Assembly: GCF_947491715.1 (NCBI RefSeq)
Contig: NZ_CANLKR010000010.1
Span: 1-64,000 of the forward strand
Length of the DNA stretch: 64,000 nt
Direction of reading: 5' to 3'
Source: an uncultured Shewanella sp.
GTDB taxonomy: Bacteria > Pseudomonadota > Gammaproteobacteria > Enterobacterales > Shewanellaceae
Every line of letters starts with the position of its first letter. Position 1 is the stretch's first letter. The notes under the pieces are model-generated. The model worked only from the letters and a program-made list of their open reading frames with translations, was not told the origin of the DNA and searched no databases. Below are positions 35,618 to 45,568 of the stretch, in pieces. A program made the translations under genes and the position numbers.

Positions 35618-35970
35618 TAATCAGTTTAATAAATTAAAAACATGTTAATTCTGCTATGAGTCATTGATTATAGCTTATGCTCTTATAGTTATCTTATATA
35701 CTATGAATAAAATGGTTTCACATTGATACTAATAATTTTTTGTAATTTACTGTTTGCCAATTGAAAATTGGCTTTTTCAATTAATTTATATTGTTTATTA
35801 TTTTACTTCTTACGATTTAATATAATAAATGGAGAATAAAAAAAAACCTGCTATTTTTATCTATACGGAAATGATTTTTTTAACGTAGATAGCCATGCTG
35901 AAAATCAATGTTAAAGAAAATCATCTTATTAGATTGAATATATTGATATTTATCAAATGGAGAGTACTTA
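35618..35970. promoter_or_regulatory. Divergent tssA/hcp control region
   Basis: 353 AT-rich bases between the divergent T6SS units, with no gene. I see no sigma-54 -24/-12 element and no clear Fur or H-NS-specific site, although the AT-richness suits H-NS. The hcp ribosome-binding site is GGAGAG just before 35971. A terminator-like hairpin lies inside. Confidence 0.45.
35756..35777 (+). terminator. Terminator-like hairpin upstream of hcp
   Basis: Perfect 7-bp stem GCCAATT / AATTGGC with loop GAA, followed by five T residues. It stands 194 bases before hcp with no gene immediately upstream on this strand. It could end a short RNA or act as an attenuator in a long hcp leader. Confidence 0.45.
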
Positions 35971-36498
35971 ATGGCACTTTTAGCTCAAGTAGTCGGTTGC
36001 AAAGACTTACCAGCACCAGCGAATACCTCTGAAGGGAGTGGAGTCACAGGTAAAAATTGGTTTCCAATTTTATCATTGGGTTTTTCTTTTGCAAGAGATA
36101 TTCAGATGGAAATTGGTAAAACGACTAATACCGATGGCGGAATGACGAGTATGAGTGAAATTTGTTTTACAAAAAAGTCGGACCCGGCATCAGAAATTCT
36201 TTTATCGTTATTGTTCAGTCCTGGACCAGAAGGTTACACATTTGAGTTTGTTGCGACTAAGGCTTCTCGAGAGGGGGCTGGTCAGGATATGTCAAAAAAA
36301 ATGACATTTACTAATTGTCGACTTTCAAGTCATTCTCTTGAACATTCAGAGGGGGGGGACGCTGTAGAGGTCATTAGTGTCGCTTATACGAAAATGGAAG
36401 TGAAACATTTCCATGAAACTTCTGCTGGGAAAATGGAGGCAGGCGGGACTGTCGGTTACGACTGTAATCTCGGCAAGGTAACATCTTCAGCAGTGTAA
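35971..36498 (+). CDS. hcp: Hcp tube protein (TssD)
   Basis: Forms the hexameric inner tube that is expelled by sheath contraction; 175 residues. Hcp-fold features: NWFPILSLGFSFARDIQ, a MSEICFTKKSDPASEILLSL segment and C-terminal strand EVISVAYTKMEVKHF. First gene of the main operon, with a strong GGAGAG site. It is placed ahead of tssB rather than beside vgrG. The Gly/Ser-rich C-terminus (about 150-175) is longer than in minimal Hcp proteins but carries no recognisable effector domain. Confidence 0.92.
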   Translation: MALLAQVVGCKDLPAPANTSEGSGVTGKNWFPILSLGFSFARDIQMEIGKTTNTDGGMTSMSEICFTKKSDPASEILLSLLFSPGPEGYTFEFVATKASREGAGQDMSKKMTFTNCRLSSHSLEHSEGGDAVEVISVAYTKMEVKHFHETSAGKMEAGGTVGYDCNLGKVTSSAV

Positions 36499-36533
36499 CC
36501 ATCTAATTTACTCAAATGATGTTTGGAGGATAT

Positions 36534-37043
36534 ATGGGATTAAATTCTCAGCATAAACGAATAAGTAAAAACAGAGTGAGTATTACTTATGACGTCGAAA
36601 CCAATGGTTCACTTGTTACTAAGGAGCTGCCTTTTGTTGTTGGTATGGTGGGGCCTTATTCTGGTCACCGGCCTGATGATGAAAAAGACCCTGTTGAAGA
36701 CAGAGAGTTTACTCAGATAGATAAAGATAATTTTGATAGTGTGATGAAAGATTTTGATCCTCAATTATCTTTTAAAGTCGATAATAAACTGATTGATGAT
36801 GACAGTCAGTTTGAAGTGAACTTGAAGTTTCAATCAATGAAAGATTTTCTTCCTGAAAATATCGTTAATCAAGTGGAGCCATTAAAAAAATTGGTTGATA
36901 CTCGTAATCAATTAAAAGTTTTACTCTCTAAGGCGGATCGTTCTCGTGACTTTGAGAAACTATTGAAAGACATATTGCAGAGTAATGAGGCCATTGAATC
37001 ATTGGCATCAGAATTAGGCGTGAATAAGGAAGAAGCAGAATGA
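36534..37043 (+). CDS. tssB: T6SS sheath small subunit TssB (VipA)
   Basis: Partner of TssC in the contractile sheath; 169 residues. The frame opens at 36516, but the ATG at 36534 has TTGGAGGATAT upstream and is the better start. Signature: RVSITYDVETNG, ELPFVVGMVGPYSG and FDSVMKDFDPQLSF, followed by the C-terminal coiled region LLKDILQSNEAIESLASELG. It overlaps tssC by 4 bases (ATGA). Confidence 0.94.
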   Translation: MGLNSQHKRISKNRVSITYDVETNGSLVTKELPFVVGMVGPYSGHRPDDEKDPVEDREFTQIDKDNFDSVMKDFDPQLSFKVDNKLIDDDSQFEVNLKFQSMKDFLPENIVNQVEPLKKLVDTRNQLKVLLSKADRSRDFEKLLKDILQSNEAIESLASELGVNKEEAE

Positions 37044-38491
37044 GTGAAGAGCAAAGTGAAGATCAAAGTTATTTAGAGCAAGCTTTGACCATGACGAGTC
37101 AAACACCTGCCGATGATACGAAAGCATTACTCGCTACTTTAACTGAAGAGTCATTCAAAGGTACGGTCACTTGGGATAAAAACCTGACTGTTACAGTCGA
37201 TAATGCTATTAGTGCCATAGATGAGTTAATTTCTAAGCAATTAACTGAGGTATTACATAATGAAGAATTTCAACGCCTAGAGGGGTCTTGGAATGGCGTG
37301 CAAAAAGTGGTTAAGGAATCTGACTTAGGACCAGATTTAAAAATAAGAATAGTGGATTATAAGAAAGATGAATTACTGGATCAATTTGAAGATGCGGTCT
37401 CAATCGATCGCAGTCGTTTCTTTAATATGATTTATCAAGAAGAGTATGGTACCGCTGGTGGTGAGCCCATTAGTCTGTTACTAGGAGATTACTTTTTTTC
37501 TTACAGCGATGAAGATGTAGCATTGCTCAGGTATATTGGCGAGGTTTCAGCGGCTTCTCACTCTCCTTTTATTGCAGCGACAAATCCTGCTATGTTTGAT
37601 TTTCCTACATTTGAAACTTTTTATGAGGGTAAACCTGTTGCTGCTGGGTTTGATTCGCCTGCATATGCCAGTTGGAATGCTTTTAGAGAAAGTGAAGATT
37701 CACGCTATGTGACATTAACTATGCCTCAAACAATGACTCGTATGCCCTATGGGGATAGAGGAACTAAAATTAAAGACTTTAATTATCAAGAGTTTGAACT
37801 TGATGATAAAGGCGAACCTAGACCTTCGGGAATGCAGGACTTTACTTGGACTAATGCTTGCTATGAGATGGGATTACTCATGACAACAGCGTTTAGGCAG
37901 TCTGGTTGGTGTACTGCGATTCGCGGGGCTGAAAATGGGGGTAAAGTTGAGAATTTACCTAACTATACTTATTTGTCTCTATCTGGTGATACGGTGCAGC
38001 AATGCCCGACTCAAATAACCATTACCGATGAGAGAGAGAAAGAGCTGAGTGATTTAGGTTTCTTGCCAGTAGTGCATTATAAAGGCAGTAATTATGGTGT
38101 CTTTATGGGGGCGCAAACGACTCAAAAACCGAATACTTATATTGATCCTGATGCGACAGCGAATGCCGCGATTTCAGCCAGATTACCTTATATTATGGCG
38201 AGTTCCCGTATTGCCCATTATTTAAAAGTGATGGGAAGAGATAGAATTGGCTCAGCATTAGATCCCATTGATGTTGAAAAAGAACTATCCTTATGGATTG
38301 GCCAGTATGTTAACCCTAATGCTATTGGTAACGAATCTAAGGCAAAAACACCATTGAAGGAAGCGAAGGTGACAGTCGTTGAGCAAGTTGGTCGCCCCGG
38401 CTGTTATTCTGCTGTTGCATATCTTTGCCCTTGGTTACAAATGGAAGAGTTGACTACATCTTTAAGAATGGTTGCTAAAATTCCAGAGTAA
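37040..38491 (+). CDS. tssC: T6SS sheath large subunit TssC (VipB)
   Basis: Main structural component of the contractile sheath, 483 residues. The N-terminal segment (about 8-50) is of the kind that TssH/ClpV grips for disassembly. Then come FQRLEGSWNGVQKVV and EEYGTAGGEPISLLLGDYFF. TMPQTMTRMPYGDRG and the end CPWLQMEELTTSLRMV are also typical. Coupled to tssB. The next gene is a second TssC-family member. Confidence 0.95.
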   Translation: MSEEQSEDQSYLEQALTMTSQTPADDTKALLATLTEESFKGTVTWDKNLTVTVDNAISAIDELISKQLTEVLHNEEFQRLEGSWNGVQKVVKESDLGPDLKIRIVDYKKDELLDQFEDAVSIDRSRFFNMIYQEEYGTAGGEPISLLLGDYFFSYSDEDVALLRYIGEVSAASHSPFIAATNPAMFDFPTFETFYEGKPVAAGFDSPAYASWNAFRESEDSRYVTLTMPQTMTRMPYGDRGTKIKDFNYQEFELDDKGEPRPSGMQDFTWTNACYEMGLLMTTAFRQSGWCTAIRGAENGGKVENLPNYTYLSLSGDTVQQCPTQITITDEREKELSDLGFLPVVHYKGSNYGVFMGAQTTQKPNTYIDPDATANAAISARLPYIMASSRIAHYLKVMGRDRIGSALDPIDVEKELSLWIGQYVNPNAIGNESKAKTPLKEAKVTVVEQVGRPGCYSAVAYLCPWLQMEELTTSLRMVAKIPE

Positions 38492-38532
38492 AAAAGAGCA
38501 TGAATGGGCAACGAATAAATTAAGGCGATTTT

Positions 38533-39852
38533 ATGGAAGAAACCTTGGTTGATGCTGATGAGAAAAAGTTGGAAGATGAGGCTTTAGTTTCATTAAAGGT
38601 AACAACCAATAAAATTATTTCTTTGATAGATCGCCTTTGTTCTGAACAATTATCATTAATTTTACAGCATAAAGATTTTAAAAATTTAGAATCATCTTGG
38701 CGTGCTCTACAGCTTGTTATCGACACCCGTTCTTATTCTAATAATGTGCTTATAAAAGTCTTACCTTTAAACTGGGATGAATTGAGTAAAGATCTCAACT
38801 TGGCATCTGAAGTGAAAAGAACATTGTTATATCGATTGATAGTTAATAATGAATTGAATACACTAGGTGGCCATCCATTTGGTGTATTACTTATTGATTA
38901 TGATGTATCAGATCAAGAGTATATTGAAACAGATTTTGATGATTTATATACATTACAGTTATTATCTGAAATTGGGAAGGTGGGTCTATGTCCTGTTATT
39001 TTAGATATTAACCCTTTATTTTGGGGGGTAACACCAGAAAGACTTTTATTTGATCATGATAGGTTGATTAGGATAAATGAGAGTGATGACTTGAGTTCGT
39101 GGAGGCTTTTAAGGAGTCAAAGTTCAGCAATTTTTTTAGGCTTGGTGATGAATCCTTTTCGGCTTCGAGATCCCTATATTAACCATTTTACAGGATTTGT
39201 TTTTAATCAAGACGATCATGAAAATTCTATGGTATGGGGAGGAGCAAGTTATGCTTTTATTGCAAGTATAATAAATGAGTTTGAAAGAACATCTTGGTTT
39301 GGATTTTTGAGAGGGGGGACAAAAAGGGATGATGATGCATTAGTATTGATTGGCGCCAAGAAAGAATGGATCCAACCCAAGTTCCGTTTGCTATCTTGTC
39401 ATGATAGCTTTTGGTCAAATCTAGGTGTAATACCAATTCTAAGTAGTTTTTTAACCGGTCAGGGAATGATTACTAGTAATAAGTCTGTTTATAATGGATT
39501 TTCAGATCCAGAAAAGAATCAAGTTAATTTAATGCTACAGACGAACCTTATTGGGTGTCGATTTAGCCATTATATAAAGCTATTGGCTAGGGAGTATGTG
39601 GGTAGTCATTATACACTAGGAGAAATTGAGTCTAAATTGAATGCTTGGATAGAAAAGTATGTGAGTGCAATAGACTATGGTGATGATAATATTATGGCGA
39701 CTTACCCACTTTACTCAGCTGAAATTAAATTAAATAAAGTAGATAATGAGATGGCATATAGGTGTGATATTAGTTTATCACCTCAATACCAATCAGAATC
39801 GATAAAAGGATTTTGGAAAATACAAACTGGTGTAGGGATAGAGGATGAATAA
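38533..39852 (+). CDS. Second TssC-family protein (TssC paralogue, ImpD-like)
   Basis: A 439-residue protein plainly related to TssC: HKDFKNLESSWRALQLVI aligns with NEEFQRLEGSWNGVQKVV. NNELNTLGGHPFGVLLIDY aligns with QEEYGTAGGEPISLLLGDY. The C-terminal part FSHYIKLLAREYVGSHY also corresponds. It starts about 30 residues later than TssC, so the N-terminal ClpV-interacting region is missing, and the MPYG region is replaced by NPFRLRDPY. Two adjacent TssC-family genes (ImpC/ImpD) are known from the Rhizobium imp locus. A role as a sheath-end or baseplate-proximal subunit is inference. Its stop overlaps the tssE ATG. Confidence 0.82.
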   Translation: MEETLVDADEKKLEDEALVSLKVTTNKIISLIDRLCSEQLSLILQHKDFKNLESSWRALQLVIDTRSYSNNVLIKVLPLNWDELSKDLNLASEVKRTLLYRLIVNNELNTLGGHPFGVLLIDYDVSDQEYIETDFDDLYTLQLLSEIGKVGLCPVILDINPLFWGVTPERLLFDHDRLIRINESDDLSSWRLLRSQSSAIFLGLVMNPFRLRDPYINHFTGFVFNQDDHENSMVWGGASYAFIASIINEFERTSWFGFLRGGTKRDDDALVLIGAKKEWIQPKFRLLSCHDSFWSNLGVIPILSSFLTGQGMITSNKSVYNGFSDPEKNQVNLMLQTNLIGCRFSHYIKLLAREYVGSHYTLGEIESKLNAWIEKYVSAIDYGDDNIMATYPLYSAEIKLNKVDNEMAYRCDISLSPQYQSESIKGFWKIQTGVGIEDE

Positions 39853-40271
39853 TGTTATTGCATAGGTTTTTATTAAGTAATGAAACTTTAAAAGAACAGA
39901 TAAAAAAATCTATATTAAATAATTTGGTTTCATTATTATCTTCTAGGCCTCCGGTATGGGTACCTAAAATCCAATCAGGTATAATGTTGAACTCAATAGG
40001 AACTATGGGTTTTTTAAATTTATCTAAAAACATGAGTGCTCTTGATGCAACAAAGGCAAAGGTGGAGTTAACCAAGAAAATAAATTTTTTTGAACCAAGA
40101 ATTAAGTCTCTTTCGATTTTGGTAGAGAGTAATGTAAATAATAAAGAATTGGTTTTTAGTATTTCAGGTTATTACTTGTATTTGGGGGATGAGGTGGACT
40201 TCATCGCTAAAGCAAATGTTGATGTTGTTAGTGCAAATGTAAGGATACAGGAGAGTTATTTTGCATCATAG
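39852..40271 (+). CDS. tssE: T6SS baseplate protein TssE (gp25-like)
   Basis: Baseplate subunit of 139 residues related to phage T4 gp25, linking the wedge to the sheath. Features: KKSILNNLVSLLSSRPP near the N-terminus and KKINFFEPRIKSLSILVES, the family's EPR motif, then two C-terminal strands (ELVFSISGYYLY). ATG shares one base with the stop of the previous gene; the end overlaps tssF by 11 bases. Confidence 0.88.
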   Translation: MLLHRFLLSNETLKEQIKKSILNNLVSLLSSRPPVWVPKIQSGIMLNSIGTMGFLNLSKNMSALDATKAKVELTKKINFFEPRIKSLSILVESNVNNKELVFSISGYYLYLGDEVDFIAKANVDVVSANVRIQESYFAS

Positions 40272-42048
40272 ATTTCTTTATTTTTTTGAACAAGAGCTTA
40301 TGTATTTGAAAAGTGATGTATCTAAATTTGCATCTAGTTATCCTGAGCTTGCTAGAAATTTGAATATTCATGGTTCAAATATTGAAGATCCAGACATATC
40401 AAGATTAATAGAAAGTATTGCTCTCCTAAATGCAAGGGTTAATAATAAAATAGATGATGACTACCCTAAACTTGTGCGCCAGCTTCTTAGGATGCTTTTT
40501 CCTCAATCGGTTTGTCCTATTCCTTCATATGCTATTGTCGAGTTTTCGATTGGTGATGCTTCAAATTCGATAGAGTTTATTCCTAAAGGTAGTTTATTTA
40601 GAATCAATGATGATAAGATGGAAACAGCTTTCAGTACTTGTTATGATGTCGAGCTATATCCGATTGAGTTAATATCGGTTGATGTTTTCGATGCACCCTT
40701 TAATGAATATAAGCCGAATAAAGCCTATCTTTCTCAGTCATTAATGAGGCTGACATTGAGGAGCTTTGAAAGTGAAGTTCCAATTTTTAATTTGTTGGGA
40801 GATTCATTAATTTTTTATTTGGATGGTGAAATTCAGGATGCATATAGGTTGTATGACGTATTATTTAGTTCAGTAGATTGTATTGTATTGTCAACGGATA
40901 CTTTAGAGGAGGGAATAGAAATAAGCAAGGAGAGTATTAAGCCATATAATATTGAAAATGAACTCGATATATTACCTTATCCTGTAAAAGGCTATGGAGC
41001 ATTAAGTGCAATTAATGAATTTTTTAATTATACGGATAAATATCGATTTATCAGTATTGATATTTCATCATTAAAAAATAAATTGCGCCATGAGAGTGAG
41101 TTTTCTCTCTATATATATTGTAAGAATATACCGTTAAGTGTTTCTCGGTTTTTGAATGTTTCAAGCTTTAAATTAAATTGTGTTCCTCTGGTTAATCTTT
41201 ATCCATTAGAAGCTGAGCCGCTTAGAATATCAGGAAAGAATTTAAGAAATAAAATAATAACTGATGTTTTAGATCGTAACATTCATACTTTTTGTGTTGA
41301 TGAGATAATGGATATTTCAAGTGGTAAGGGAGAATTAGTCACAGCACTCTATGAAGATAAGTATTATGATAGTAAGAGTGAAATACATTATATTTTAGAG
41401 CAAGATGTAGATATTATAGGAGAGTTTTATAATTTAATTACTTTAGTCGGTAATGAAGGAAAAAATATTGATGATAGAGAGAGAGTTTTATCTATCAAAG
41501 TTAAAGCTATGATGGGTGAGGATGTTTCCTTAATATCAACGATGTCTAAGATCACTTCACTCAGTGCAATAACACTTAGTTTTAGCCCTGATCTTTTGAC
41601 TAAACCATCGGCTTCTATCATGAATGTATTAAATGATAATGTGTCTTGGGATTTATTACAACATCTTAATTTGAACCTTTCTGTTATATTTGGAAGTGAT
41701 TCTCCTTTGATAGAACTTAAAAGAATGCTTTCTATTTATAATAGAAAAGATAAAGCAAGGAATGAAACTTGGATTAACTCTATTGTCAGCTTAAATATGG
41801 AGCGTGTTGTTTCACCGGCTAGAATAAATAATAAAAGTTGCTATGTCCAAGGAAGTCGTATAGATGTAGAGATCAACTCAGATGAATTAACTAGTGGTGG
41901 TGTTTTTATATTAATCCATTTACTAGACTATTTCTTTTCTTGGTTTTGTAGTTTCAATAGTTTTACTCAATTAGATATATATTTAGTCGGTATAAGTGGT
42001 ACATATTATTCCTGTCCAAGAAGGATGGGGTGGAGAGCTGGATGTTAG
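40261..42048 (+). CDS. tssF: T6SS baseplate protein TssF
   Basis: Baseplate wedge protein, 595 residues. The conserved opening YFFEQELMYLKSDVSKFA, followed by YPELARNL and DDYPKLVRQLLRMLFPQ, identifies the family. Translation begins at TTG 40261, supported by AGGAGA six bases upstream and by the absence of any in-frame ATG before the conserved region. The C-terminus ends YSCPRRMGWRAGC, a variant of the usual WPPRPGQRA-like end. It overlaps tssG. Confidence 0.93.
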   Translation: MHHRFLYFFEQELMYLKSDVSKFASSYPELARNLNIHGSNIEDPDISRLIESIALLNARVNNKIDDDYPKLVRQLLRMLFPQSVCPIPSYAIVEFSIGDASNSIEFIPKGSLFRINDDKMETAFSTCYDVELYPIELISVDVFDAPFNEYKPNKAYLSQSLMRLTLRSFESEVPIFNLLGDSLIFYLDGEIQDAYRLYDVLFSSVDCIVLSTDTLEEGIEISKESIKPYNIENELDILPYPVKGYGALSAINEFFNYTDKYRFISIDISSLKNKLRHESEFSLYIYCKNIPLSVSRFLNVSSFKLNCVPLVNLYPLEAEPLRISGKNLRNKIITDVLDRNIHTFCVDEIMDISSGKGELVTALYEDKYYDSKSEIHYILEQDVDIIGEFYNLITLVGNEGKNIDDRERVLSIKVKAMMGEDVSLISTMSKITSLSAITLSFSPDLLTKPSASIMNVLNDNVSWDLLQHLNLNLSVIFGSDSPLIELKRMLSIYNRKDKARNETWINSIVSLNMERVVSPARINNKSCYVQGSRIDVEINSDELTSGGVFILIHLLDYFFSWFCSFNSFTQLDIYLVGISGTYYSCPRRMGWRAGC

Positions 42049-42950
42049 TTACACCTTTAAATGGTAATCCGCATGAATATGAATATATTCAAGTAAAAAG
42101 GTTTTTGGAAAATATTGAGCCTTCAGACTATTCAAATAGGAAAATATTAACTTATTCTGGGCAGTTTTGTGATTTTTCTTATGGAGAGGTAAAAATAGTT
42201 TTTCAGAAAAACAATAATTGGATTATAAAAGTTAACCTTCCGAGTTTACTTGGCTATTACTTTACTTTGCCAGAAATGTTTTATTCTCTTACATTAAGAA
42301 CATATTTTGACGATGATGATTCAATGATTGATTTTTTCAATATATTTGAGAATAGGCACTTCGAATTATTATTTAAATCATCTTGCAAGAATAATTTAGC
42401 TTTGAACTATGAAGAAGAAATTAGAGGTGCAAAAAAAGGTAAGAGGTATCTTTCTGGTCTATTAGGGGTAATTGGTGGAAGTTTACCGCAGTACGGCGGT
42501 GTGATGTCATTAAAAAGTAGTCATGCAAAAGTGATTAAAAATATTTTAGAGGATTACTTTGATATCAAGTTTAAAATATATTCAGATGTTCCTGATTATA
42601 TTCCATTAGTATCGGATACTTGTTCAAAAGTTGGAGTAGAAAACTCTAACCTAGGTGTTAGTTTACTTCTTGGAAAGTCTTGTGTCATTTTTGGAAACAA
42701 AATGGTTGTAGAAATAGAAGCAGAAAATGAAGAAAACTTTCAACAGTTAAGGACAGATATAAAGTTAAAAGATAAAATTGAAATGGTGATTAGTGAATAT
42801 ATGGCTACACCTATTGTAATTAGTATTGTTATAAAAACGAAAGCATTATTTATGCCTAGAATAATACTTGGAAAAAATGACACGAGTAAGTTAGGTTACT
42901 CTTGTTTTATGGCGAGTGAAGAAGATTTTATCTATTATAAAGTGAAATAA
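42042..42950 (+). CDS. tssG: T6SS baseplate protein TssG
   Basis: Baseplate wedge partner of TssF, about 302 residues and quite divergent. Recognisable parts are NLPSLLGYYFTLPEMFYSL (family motif around LxGxxGPLP) and LFKSSCKNNLALNYEEE. LGVSLLLGKSCVIFGNKMVVEI also fits. An alternative GTG start at 42030 adds four residues. It overlaps tssF and stands 4 bases before tssH, so position as well as sequence supports the call. Confidence 0.86.
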   Translation: MLVTPLNGNPHEYEYIQVKRFLENIEPSDYSNRKILTYSGQFCDFSYGEVKIVFQKNNNWIIKVNLPSLLGYYFTLPEMFYSLTLRTYFDDDDSMIDFFNIFENRHFELLFKSSCKNNLALNYEEEIRGAKKGKRYLSGLLGVIGGSLPQYGGVMSLKSSHAKVIKNILEDYFDIKFKIYSDVPDYIPLVSDTCSKVGVENSNLGVSLLLGKSCVIFGNKMVVEIEAENEENFQQLRTDIKLKDKIEMVISEYMATPIVISIVIKTKALFMPRIILGKNDTSKLGYSCFMASEEDFIYYKVK

Positions 42951-42954
42951 ACCT

Positions 42955-45543
42955 ATGGTTAAATTAGAACTTTCAGAGCTTATCTCTAAACTCACTCCAG
43001 AGTTAAAGCAGGATTTAGAATCCGCAGCGGGTGATTGTCTGTCTAGGCAACATTTTACTGTCACTGTTGAACATTGGTTTTTTCAACAATTAAAACGAGG
43101 TTGTGCGATATGGATTGAGGTTTTGGAATCCGTTAGTATGGAGCCTTTTCCATTGCTTAATGAGTTGGAAACGGCTTTATCGGCTATGCCTAAAGGTAAT
43201 GATAGCCCGCCCAGTATCTCTTCTGAGTTAGTGGAACTTATCAAGGATGCTTGGTTAATCGCATCCATAAATCAAACTTCATCAAAAATTACCCCTTACC
43301 ATATTATTATGGTTGGGATAAATCGACTATCGACTGGTAGTATTTTTTGTTATGGTTGTCAATCGATTGAAGACTTGATGAAAAAAGTGTCGTTGAGTTG
43401 GATCCAATCCAAATCTGAGCTAACGGGTCATTCGATTTCAAATGTTAAAGCGGACGGAAATGCGTCAATAGAGCAACATACCGCCTTAGAAAAATATTGT
43501 AAAAATATTACTCAAGAAGCAGAAAATGGTGAATTAGATCCAGTGATAGGCCGTCATGATGAAATAAGAAAGGCCATTGATATATTATGTCGAAGAAAGC
43601 AAAATAACCCCATATTGGTGGGGGAGCCTGGTGTGGGAAAAACGGCTATAGTCGAGGGGTTAGCTTGTCGTATTGTAGATAAAATGGTGCCTTCAGTTCT
43701 AATGGGGACTGTGATTTATTCTCTTGATTTGGCTTTATTACAGGCTGGGGCCAGTATAAAAGGCGAATTTGAAAATCGATTAAAAGATATTCTTAATGAA
43801 GTAAAAGCATCGACAAAGAAAATTATTATTTTTATTGATGAAGCTCACTCGCTTATTGGAGCCGGAGGGAAAGAAGGGCAAAATGATGCAGCGAATATAT
43901 TAAAGCCAGCGTTAGCCAGAGGGGACTTTAAAACACTTGCTGCGACAACGTGGGCTGAGTATAAAAAATACTTTGAGAAAGATGCTGCGTTAACTCGGCG
44001 TTTTCAATTGATTTCTGTTAATGAGCCTTCAGAAGAAATTAGTATCCAAATATTAAGAGGGACATCCGTATCTCTGTCTGAGCATCATAAAGTGAGGATT
44101 TCCGATAAGGCATTAGAAGCTGCTGTGGGGCTATCTGTTCGATATTTACCCGATAGACAATTACCAGATAAAGCTATTTCTTTGCTTGATACAGCATGCG
44201 CTCGAATTGCCTTAAGTCAAGTGGCGGAGCCCCATCAAGTTGAATCAGAGAAGGTTCATTTATCTCAATTACAAACTGAACTCAATGCTTTAGAAGCTGA
44301 AGTCGCATTAGGTAATGATCACAAGGCACGTATTCAGGCACTAGAAAATGACATAAAAGAGAGTAACAATGAGCTGAACTTATTGGACACTCGTTGGAAA
44401 AAAGAAAAAAAATTAACTGATGAAGTATTAGCTTTAGAGTTGAAAGCATTAAATGGGGAGAAAGATACTCAATTAGTTGATGAGTTAAATACATTAAGGC
44501 AATCATTATCAACTCTTCAGGGGGATCACCCTTTAGTGCATGGCATTGTTGATGATATAGCGATTGCTACTGTGATTGCGTTATGGACCGGTATTCCTGT
44601 AGGGAATATGTTGGAGGATGAAGTTGAACGTTTAATCCATTTGGAAACCAATATCGCGAAAAGAGTGGTGGGCCAATTAGGCCCTATTAAAGCGATTGCT
44701 GATTCTATTCGCATCTCTAGGACTGGCCTTAGCGATATTCGCAAACCTATGGGGGTCTTTTTAATGTGTGGCCCAAGTGGTGTAGGGAAAACTGAAACGG
44801 CTTTGGCATTAGCTGAGCAGCTGTTTGGTGGAGAGCAATATTTAACGACCTTAAACATGACTGAGTTTAAAGAAGAGCATAAGGTTTCTATGTTATTAGG
44901 TGCCCCTGCTGGTTATGTTGGATATGGGAAAGGTGGGGTATTAACTGAGGCTGTGCGTAAAAAGCCTTATGGGGTATTGTTACTTGATGAGATGGAAAAG
45001 GCCCATCCTGGTGTACATGATATTTTTTATCAAATTTTTGATAAAGGTAGTATTAATGACAGTGAAGGACGCAATATTAGTTTCAAAAATACCTTGATTA
45101 TCATGACATCGAATGCTGCGGATAAATTGATTTGTGAGCTATGTGAAGATAACACTCCGAGTATTGAAAAAATATTATTAGAAATCAATGATGAAATACA
45201 GCGTTACTTTAAGCCTGCTTTTCTTGGTCGTTGTACGCCAGTTCCCTATTATCCATTAACAACCATAGAGCTTACTAAAATTGCGAAACTGGTTATTGCA
45301 CGTATTGCTGAACGTATTAAAACACAATATGAAGCAGAGTTGAACTTTACTCAGCAGGCTTATGATTATCTTATCGGGTTAAATCAATCTCCTGAAACGG
45401 GTGCCAGAGCAATTGAACAAATTGTGCAAATGAAGATATTACCCCAGTTATCGACTGCATGTATTGAAAAATTAGTTGAAGGGAAAAAATTTAAAGTGGT
45501 AAAAATTGACTATAATGAAGTTTTAACTATTTCACTTCATTAA
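42955..45543 (+). CDS. tssH: T6SS AAA+ ATPase TssH (ClpV)
   Basis: Hexameric ClpB-like unfoldase that recycles contracted TssB/TssC sheaths in the cytoplasm; 862 residues. N-domain (about 1-150), then AAA1 with Walker A GEPGVGKT (about 222) and Walker B IFIDEAHS (about 291). A short middle coiled-coil (about 430-520) precedes AAA2, with GPSGVGKT (about 605) and [11 protein letters not shown] (about 676). The shortened middle domain separates ClpV from ClpB disaggregases. Directly follows tssG. Confidence 0.95.
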   Translation: MVKLELSELISKLTPELKQDLESAAGDCLSRQHFTVTVEHWFFQQLKRGCAIWIEVLESVSMEPFPLLNELETALSAMPKGNDSPPSISSELVELIKDAWLIASINQTSSKITPYHIIMVGINRLSTGSIFCYGCQSIEDLMKKVSLSWIQSKSELTGHSISNVKADGNASIEQHTALEKYCKNITQEAENGELDPVIGRHDEIRKAIDILCRRKQNNPILVGEPGVGKTAIVEGLACRIVDKMVPSVLMGTVIYSLDLALLQAGASIKGEFENRLKDILNEVKASTKKIIIFIDEAHSLIGAGGKEGQNDAANILKPALARGDFKTLAATTWAEYKKYFEKDAALTRRFQLISVNEPSEEISIQILRGTSVSLSEHHKVRISDKALEAAVGLSVRYLPDRQLPDKAISLLDTACARIALSQVAEPHQVESEKVHLSQLQTELNALEAEVALGNDHKARIQALENDIKESNNELNLLDTRWKKEKKLTDEVLALELKALNGEKDTQLVDELNTLRQSLSTLQGDHPLVHGIVDDIAIATVIALWTGIPVGNMLEDEVERLIHLETNIAKRVVGQLGPIKAIADSIRISRTGLSDIRKPMGVFLMCGPSGVGKTETALALAEQLFGGEQYLTTLNMTEFKEEHKVSMLLGAPAGYVGYGKGGVLTEAVRKKPYGVLLLDEMEKAHPGVHDIFYQIFDKGSINDSEGRNISFKNTLIIMTSNAADKLICELCEDNTPSIEKILLEINDEIQRYFKPAFLGRCTPVPYYPLTTIELTKIAKLVIARIAERIKTQYEAELNFTQQAYDYLIGLNQSPETGARAIEQIVQMKILPQLSTACIEKLVEGKKFKVVKIDYNEVLTISLH

Positions 45544-45568
45544 CATATCAATAAATGAAGGGATTCTT

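Noticed and set aside
35618..35970. Sigma-54 promoter for the T6SS operon
   Set aside because: No GG-N10-GC element with suitable flanks was found, and no VasH-like activator gene is in the cluster.
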